NCBI GenBank assembly: GCA_910584595.1
Contig: CAJUBQ010000034.1
Coordinates: 1-46,116 of the forward strand
Length of the DNA: 46,116 bases
Source of the DNA: an uncultured Eubacterium sp.
Lineage (GTDB): Bacteria; Bacillota; Clostridia; Lachnospirales; Lachnospiraceae
Direction of reading: 5' to 3'
Position 1 is the stretch's first letter. Each line of letters opens with the position of its first letter. Below are positions 41,040 through 46,116 of this stretch, in pieces. The position numbers and the translations under genes are program-made. The notes under the pieces were generated by a model, which saw only the letters and a program-made list of their open reading frames with translations, was not told the origin of the DNA and did not search any database.

Positions 41040-43892
41040 TTATTCAATATATTTTTTTACATACTGCCCCGTATAGGATTCCGGTATCTTTGCAACCTCT
41101 TCCGGCGTTCCCTGCGCAATAACCGTACCGCCGCCGTCTCCGCCTTCCGGTCCCATATCAATAATATAATCCGCCGTTTTTATCACGTCCAAATTATGCT
41201 CAATTACAATCACGGTATTGCCGCCCTCCGCCAGACGATGCAAGATTTCTACCAGCTTATGCACATCTGCAAAATGCAGTCCTGTCGTCGGTTCATCCAA
41301 AATGTATACCGTCTTTCCGGTACTGCGGCGGCTTAGTTCTGTCGCCAGCTTGATCCGCTGCGCTTCTCCTCCGGACAGTTCCGTGGAAGGCTGTCCAAGC
41401 TTAATATACGATAAGCCCACATCATAAAGAGTCTGTATTTTCCGTTCAATCGAAGGAATGTTTTCAAAAAATCCCAGAGCTTCTTCCACTGTCATATTTA
41501 ACACATCGTAAATGCTCTTGCCTTTATATTTTACTTCCAATGTTTCACGATTGTATCGTTTCCCCTGGCAAACTTCACAAGGCACATAGACATCCGGCAG
41601 AAAATGCATTTCGATTTTCAAAATGCCATCTCCGGAACAGGCTTCACAACGTCCGCCCTTCACATTAAAACTAAATCTTCCTTTTTTATATCCTTTTGCT
41701 TTTGCATCCGGCGTGGCCGCAAACAGATCACGGATCATATCAAAAACACCCGTATACGTAGCCGGATTTGAACGCGGCGTACGTCCGATTGGTGACTGGT
41801 CAATATCAATCACCTTATCCAACTGTTCCAGGCCAAGTATTTTATCATGTTTTCCGGGAATGCATCGGGCACGATTTAATTTTTTTGCCATTGCCTTATA
41901 CAAGATCTCATTTGTCAGTGAACTTTTGCCGGAACCGGACACGCCTGTAATACAAGTCATAATGCCCAAAGGTATTTCTACCGTAATATTTTTCAGATTG
42001 TTTTCCCTCGCACCTTTTACTGTCAGCCATCCCGTCGGTTTTTTACGCTCAGACGGAACCGGAATTTTCATACGCCCACTTAAATACGCTCCTGTAATCG
42101 AATCCGGATTTTTCATAATCTCTTCCGCCGTACCGGTTACAATCACTTCTCCGCCATGTTCACCGGCGCCGGGACCAATATCTACAATAAAATCTGCTGC
42201 CCGCATCGTATCTTCATCATGCTCCACAACGATCAGTGTATTTCCAAGATCTTTTAAATTTTTTAACGCTGACAGCAGCTTGTCATTATCCCTTTGATGC
42301 AGACCGATGCTTGGCTCGTCCAAAATATAGGCAACCCCGACCAGACCGGAGCCAATCTGTGTCGCAAGCCGGATTCTTTGCGCTTCTCCGCCGGACAGCG
42401 TACCGGTCGCCCGCCCAAGAGACAGATAATCCAGCCCGACTTCCACAAGAAATCCAACCCGCGCACGAATCTCCCTGATAATCTGTGCGCCTATCATTTC
42501 CTGCTGTTTCGTCAAAGACAGATTTCCCATAAACTGCTGCAAATTTTTTATGGAAAGGTTTGTCACTTCATAAATATTTTTATCCTGAATCGTAACTGCC
42601 AGCGCTTCTTTTTTTAAACGCTGCCCTCTACACGTTTTGCATGGAGTCACCCGCATGAATTCTTCATACTGCTGCTTCATCGTATCTGAGCCTGTCTCCC
42701 GGTATCTGCGCCCGACATTTTTCACAAGACCTTCAAAAACTACATCGTATACACCTTCTCCACGCTGTCCGCGGTAGTGTACCTTTACTTCCCGCTGCGC
42801 TCCGTTAATCAGCATATCTCTCACTTCATCTGAAAGCTCTTCATACGGCGTATTCAGATCAAACCCATAAGTTTCCGCCAATGCAGTTAGCGTAGCATAC
42901 GTATAACTGGAAGGATCGGTACACGACTGCCAGCCGGTAACCTGTATCGCTCCCTGCGCAATGCTCAACGACTTATCCGGAATCATCAAATCTTCATCAA
43001 ATTCCATTTTATAACCAAGTCCAAAACAATCCGGACAGGCCCCAAATGGATTGTTGAACGAAAAGCTTCGCGGCTCAATTTCGTCCACACTGATGCCGCA
43101 GTCAGCACATGCAAAGCTGTCTGAAAACTGCAGCATCTCAGGTTCGTGCTGCGGCCTTTGCACCTCGACCATTACAAGTCCATCTGCCAGTTCCAAAACG
43201 CTTTCAATCGAATCCGTCAGCCTTTTTTCAATACCTTCCTTCACAATCAAACGATCTACAACGATTTCAATATTATGCTTTTTATTTTTCTCCAGCGGCA
43301 TTTCCTCGCTCAGCTCATACATATTTCCATCCGCAATGACACGGACATACCCGCTTCGCTTTGCCTGCTCCAACAGCTTTTGATGCGTACCCTTCCGCCC
43401 GCGCACAACCGGCGCGAGCAGCTGTATTTTCGTACGTTCCGGAAGTTCCAATATCATATCAACCATCTGGTCGACCGTCTGTTTTTTAATCTCTTTGCCG
43501 CATTTGGGACAGTGCGGAATGCCAATCCGCGCATACAGCAGACGAAAATAATCATAGACTTCTGTTACAGTTCCTACTGTCGAACGCGGGTTACGGTTCG
43601 TCGACTTTTGATCGATGGAAATCGCAGGCGAAAGCCCTTCTATTTTTTCCACATTTGGCTTTTCCGCCTGTCCCAAAAACTGTCTTGCATAAGAGGATAA
43701 AGATTCCATATAGCGGCGCTGCCCTTCTGCATAAATCGTATCAAACGCCAGAGAGGATTTGCCGGAACCGCTTAATCCGGTCAGTACGACAAACTCATCC
43801 CTTGGAATATCCAGATCAATATTTTTTAAGTTATGCTCATTCGCTCCGCGTATTTTAATATACTTTCTTTCCTTGCCTATATTTTTGCTCAT
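41040..43892 (-). CDS. uvrA: Excinuclease ABC subunit A
   Basis: 950 residues, full length. Two ABC ATPase halves: Walker A GLSGSGKSSLAFDT (39-52) and GVSGSGKSSL; signature LSGGEAQRIRLA twice; Walker B ILDEPSIGLH and ILDEPTTGLH. Zinc-binding cysteine sets at CPKC..., CADC...CPDC and CEAC...CEVC. Recognises damaged DNA and loads UvrB. ATG with a weak purine-rich ribosome site, 33 bases after uvrB, so the two form an operon. Confidence 0.99.
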   Translation of the reverse strand: MSKNIGKERKYIKIRGANEHNLKNIDLDIPRDEFVVLTGLSGSGKSSLAFDTIYAEGQRRYMESLSSYARQFLGQAEKPNVEKIEGLSPAISIDQKSTNRNPRSTVGTVTEVYDYFRLLYARIGIPHCPKCGKEIKKQTVDQMVDMILELPERTKIQLLAPVVRGRKGTHQKLLEQAKRSGYVRVIADGNMYELSEEMPLEKNKKHNIEIVVDRLIVKEGIEKRLTDSIESVLELADGLVMVEVQRPQHEPEMLQFSDSFACADCGISVDEIEPRSFSFNNPFGACPDCFGLGYKMEFDEDLMIPDKSLSIAQGAIQVTGWQSCTDPSSYTYATLTALAETYGFDLNTPYEELSDEVRDMLINGAQREVKVHYRGQRGEGVYDVVFEGLVKNVGRRYRETGSDTMKQQYEEFMRVTPCKTCRGQRLKKEALAVTIQDKNIYEVTNLSIKNLQQFMGNLSLTKQQEMIGAQIIREIRARVGFLVEVGLDYLSLGRATGTLSGGEAQRIRLATQIGSGLVGVAYILDEPSIGLHQRDNDKLLSALKNLKDLGNTLIVVEHDEDTMRAADFIVDIGPGAGEHGGEVIVTGTAEEIMKNPDSITGAYLSGRMKIPVPSERKKPTGWLTVKGARENNLKNITVEIPLGIMTCITGVSGSGKSSLTNEILYKAMAKKLNRARCIPGKHDKILGLEQLDKVIDIDQSPIGRTPRSNPATYTGVFDMIRDLFAATPDAKAKGYKKGRFSFNVKGGRCEACSGDGILKIEMHFLPDVYVPCEVCQGKRYNRETLEVKYKGKSIYDVLNMTVEEALGFFENIPSIERKIQTLYDVGLSYIKLGQPSTELSGGEAQRIKLATELSRRSTGKTVYILDEPTTGLHFADVHKLVEILHRLAEGGNTVIVIEHNLDVIKTADYIIDMGPEGGDGGGTVIAQGTPEEVAKIPESYTGQYVKKYIE

Positions 43893-43925
43893 ACTTTTTC
43901 TTCTCTTCTTTCATTTGCCGCTCCA

Positions 43926-45926
43926 TTATTTCTGTGCATCCCGCAGCATTTCTTTTAAATGCATCATCTGGTCACGCAGCTCGGCAGCCGCTTCGAAATT
44001 TAAATCCGCAGCCGCGCTTTCCATTTTCTTTTTCACCTGTGCAATCAGCTTTTCCAGCTCTTTCCGATTCATAGACTCCGGATCTTTTGCAAAATTCAGC
44101 TCCTCCGCAGCAACTTTTTTCGAAATACTGATTAGATCACGCACCGCTTTTTGAATCGTTTTCGGCGTAATCCCATGCGCTTCGTTATACTTTTGCTGCA
44201 GTTCACGACGGCGTGCAGTTTCGTCAATCGCAGCCCGCATCGAATCTGTAATTTTATCCGCATACATAATCACATGCCCTTCACTGTTACGTGCAGCTCT
44301 GCCAACTGTCTGAATCAATGAAGTCTCCGAACGCAGAAATCCTTCTTTATCTGCATCCAAAATCGCCACCAGCGTAATCTCCGGAATATCCAGACCTTCC
44401 CGCAACAGATTAATGCCGACAAGCACGTCAAAAATATCCAGCCGCAGATCACGGATAATTTCCGCACGTTCCAACGTATCGATGTCCGAATGCAGATATT
44501 TTACCCGAATACCCACTTCCTGCATATACGCAGTTAAATCTTCAGCCATACGCTTTGTCAAAGTGGTAATAAGCGCCTTATTTTTTTTCGCTGTTTCTTT
44601 ATTTACCTCCGAAATCAAATCGTCGATCTGCCCATCCACCGGGCGTACATCAATCTTAGGATCCAGCAATCCGGTCGGCCGAATAATCTGTTCCACCCGA
44701 AGCAGCTCGTGCTCTTTCTCGTATACATTCGGGGTTGCTGATACAAACAGCATTTGATCGATTTTCGATTCAAATTCCTCAAAATTCAGCGGCCGGTTAT
44801 CTTTTGCGGAAGGCAGACGGAACCCATAGTCTACCAACGTCGTTTTTCTGGACTGATCGCCCGCATACATCCCCCGAATCTGCGGCACTGTAATATGAGA
44901 TTCATCAATAATGATTAAAAAATCATCTTTAAAATATTCCATCAAGGTCAACGGCGTTGCGCCCGGCTCAAGCCCCGCCAAATGCCTGGAATAATTTTCA
45001 ATCCCGCTGCAAAATCCAGTTTCCCGCAGCATTTCAATATCAAAATTTGTACGTTCCGCAATCCGCTGCGCCTCCAGCAGCTTGTCTTCTCCTTTAAAAT
45101 AACGCACCCTCTCTTCCAGCTCTTTTTCAATCTCTATACAAGCTTTGTTAATCTTCTCCTGCGGAACGACATAATGCGATGCCGGAAAAATGCCGACATG
45201 TTCCAGCGAAGCCTTCACTCCCCCGGTTAATACGTCAATCTCAGTAATACGATCAATTTCATCTCCAAAAAACTCCACCCGCACCGCTCGATCTGCACTG
45301 CTGGCCGGAATAATCTCTAAAACATCCCCCCGTACGCGAAATGTTCCACGATGAAAATCCATTTCATTTCTCGTATATTGAATATCAATCAAATCTCGAA
45401 TCACATCATCCCTGTCCCGAATCATACCCGGACGCAGAGATACCATCATTCCAAGAAAATCTTCAGGACTTCCCAAACCGTAAATGCATGAAACACTGGA
45501 TATTACAATCACATCCCTGCGCTCCGAAAGCGCGGCCGTCGCAGACAGACGCAGTTTGTCGATCTCTTCATTTACGGAAGAATCTTTTGCTATATACGTA
45601 TCTGATGATGGTACGTATGCTTCGGGTTGGTAGTAATCGTAATAGGACACAAAATACTCCACGGCATTCTCCGGGAAAAATTCCTTGAACTCGCCGTACA
45701 ACTGGGCAGCAAGGGTTTTATTGTGCGCGATTACCAAAGTGGGCTTGTTAAGCTGCTGGATCACGTTTGCCATGGTAAATGTCTTTCCTGATCCAGTTAC
45801 CCCTAGTAAAGTCTGGAATTGGTTACCTTCTTGGAAACCTTTTACAAGGGCATCTATCGCCTGTGGCTGGTCGCCTGTGGGCTGGTATTCACTGTGAAGT
45901 TTGAATATATTTTGTGCAGTTTGCAC
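43926..45926 (-). CDS. uvrB: Excinuclease ABC subunit B
   Basis: 666 residues. Walker A LGVTGSGKTFTMANV (from 41), damage-binding beta-hairpin YYDYYQPEAYVP (about 95-106), DESH-type motif IIIDESHITVPQ, motif VI QTVGRAARNSEGHVIMYAD, and the C-terminal UVR coiled coil (MNRKELEKLIAQVKKKMESA). Start chosen at GTG 45926 because GGAGG lies 8 bases upstream; a TTG five codons further (45941) overlaps that site. Verifies lesions and recruits UvrC. Confidence 0.98.
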   Translation of the reverse strand: MQTAQNIFKLHSEYQPTGDQPQAIDALVKGFQEGNQFQTLLGVTGSGKTFTMANVIQQLNKPTLVIAHNKTLAAQLYGEFKEFFPENAVEYFVSYYDYYQPEAYVPSSDTYIAKDSSVNEEIDKLRLSATAALSERRDVIVISSVSCIYGLGSPEDFLGMMVSLRPGMIRDRDDVIRDLIDIQYTRNEMDFHRGTFRVRGDVLEIIPASSADRAVRVEFFGDEIDRITEIDVLTGGVKASLEHVGIFPASHYVVPQEKINKACIEIEKELEERVRYFKGEDKLLEAQRIAERTNFDIEMLRETGFCSGIENYSRHLAGLEPGATPLTLMEYFKDDFLIIIDESHITVPQIRGMYAGDQSRKTTLVDYGFRLPSAKDNRPLNFEEFESKIDQMLFVSATPNVYEKEHELLRVEQIIRPTGLLDPKIDVRPVDGQIDDLISEVNKETAKKNKALITTLTKRMAEDLTAYMQEVGIRVKYLHSDIDTLERAEIIRDLRLDIFDVLVGINLLREGLDIPEITLVAILDADKEGFLRSETSLIQTVGRAARNSEGHVIMYADKITDSMRAAIDETARRRELQQKYNEAHGITPKTIQKAVRDLISISKKVAAEELNFAKDPESMNRKELEKLIAQVKKKMESAAADLNFEAAAELRDQMMHLKEMLRDAQK

Positions 45927-45974
45927 AAATACCACCTCCAAAATCTATAGTAAAAAAGTTCGATATTTCACCAG

Positions 45975-46028
45975 AAATTCGTCGAGGTACATATTCCGTT
46001 TTCTAAAAAATGTCCCTTCGACGAATTT
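45975..46028. promoter_or_regulatory. Inverted repeat in the uvrB leader
   Basis: AAATTCGTCGA (45975-45985) pairs perfectly with TCGACGAATTT (46018-46028), with ACAT/ATGT possibly extending the stem, about 50-100 bases before the uvrB start. It does not match the usual Firmicutes LexA box. It could be a regulator site or an RNA hairpin in the leader. Confidence 0.5.
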
Positions 46029-46107
46029 GGGTTACTAAACTCAATTTTCCGAACTGTATGAAAACAATAAACTATCACGGACAAATCGAGAAGTAAAACT
46101 GAGATTG

Positions 46108-46116
46108 ATTATAACA
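46108..46116 (-). promoter_or_regulatory. Probable extended -10 of uvrBA
   Basis: Minus-strand TGTTATAAT at the extreme right edge is a perfect extended -10. The -35 region would be outside the window. The leader would be about 175 bases. Confidence 0.5.

Noticed and set aside
40976..41122. A 48-codon plus-strand open frame with GGAGG upstream
   Set aside because: The GGAGG is about 14 bases or more from the ATG, the frame runs through the hairpin repeat and antisense to uvrA, and the product resembles nothing.

Overview
The window looks like a chromosomal segment of a flagellated, low-to-medium-GC Gram-positive of the class Clostridia, most likely family Lachnospiraceae. The basis is the mixture of Firmicutes-type genes (cdaA-cdaR-glmM, mbl-flgF-flgG, recD2, comF-yvyF), the AGGAGG-type ribosome binding sites, and a rhamnose-containing cell-surface polysaccharide locus with an ABC exporter and LCP ligases. 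The genus cannot be decided from the sequence alone. Every convincing protein gene lies on the minus strand, so transcription runs from high to low coordinates.

Layout, in the direction of transcription. (a) 45926-41040: uvrB-uvrA, excision repair, preceded by a leader with a hairpin and an extended -10 box at the window edge. (b) 40561-37410: mbl, two flagellar rod/hook proteins (FlgF and FlgG type) and a short rod-binding FlgJ-type protein, closed by a terminator. (c) 37298-33856: recD2, comF, yvyF, closed by a strong terminator at about 33810. The comF start is abnormal. (d) 33700-9798: one uninterrupted run of about 24 kb. It opens with two unknown membrane proteins and the c-di-AMP synthase module (cdaA, cdaR, glmM). 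It continues with an HPr protein, the dTDP-L-rhamnose genes (rfbD, rfbB, rfbA, rfbC), glycosyltransferases, a methyltransferase-kinase fusion, two initiating phosphoglycosyl transferases, a Wzm/Wzt-type exporter, a GT-C-like membrane protein split by one stop codon, and two LCP ligases. It ends at a strong terminator near 9760. I saw a good promoter only at its upstream end (about 33743-33771) and no convincing terminator inside. (e) 8782-4686: an Rpn-family nuclease, a rhamnosyltransferase-like glycosyltransferase and glmS, behind a good sigma-A-type promoter. (f) 4562-305: a secreted papain-like protease with a leucine-rich tail, and an HtrA protease with a very long cytoplasmic low-complexity extension.

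The genes form a coherent envelope programme. GlmS and GlmM feed UDP-GlcNAc synthesis, CdaA/CdaR tie it to c-di-AMP, RfbABCD make dTDP-rhamnose, the glycosyltransferases build a polymer, the ABC system exports it, and LCP proteins probably attach it to the wall. MT-kinase plus ABC exporter resembles the chain-capping logic of WbdD systems.

The most unusual non-coding content is a family of palindromic elements of about 235 bp. Two complete copies lie in opposite orientation at 8904-9134 and 9469-9703, and a third is cut by the left window edge. Their centres are nearly identical, but the 29-bp arms differ between copies while staying perfectly complementary within each copy, which points to conserved pairing rather than conserved sequence. 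Other points worth a second look are the comF start (slippery heptamer or AUU start), the in-frame stop in the GT-C-like gene, and a second small hairpin repeat family shared by the wzm-wzt gap and the region downstream of uvrA.
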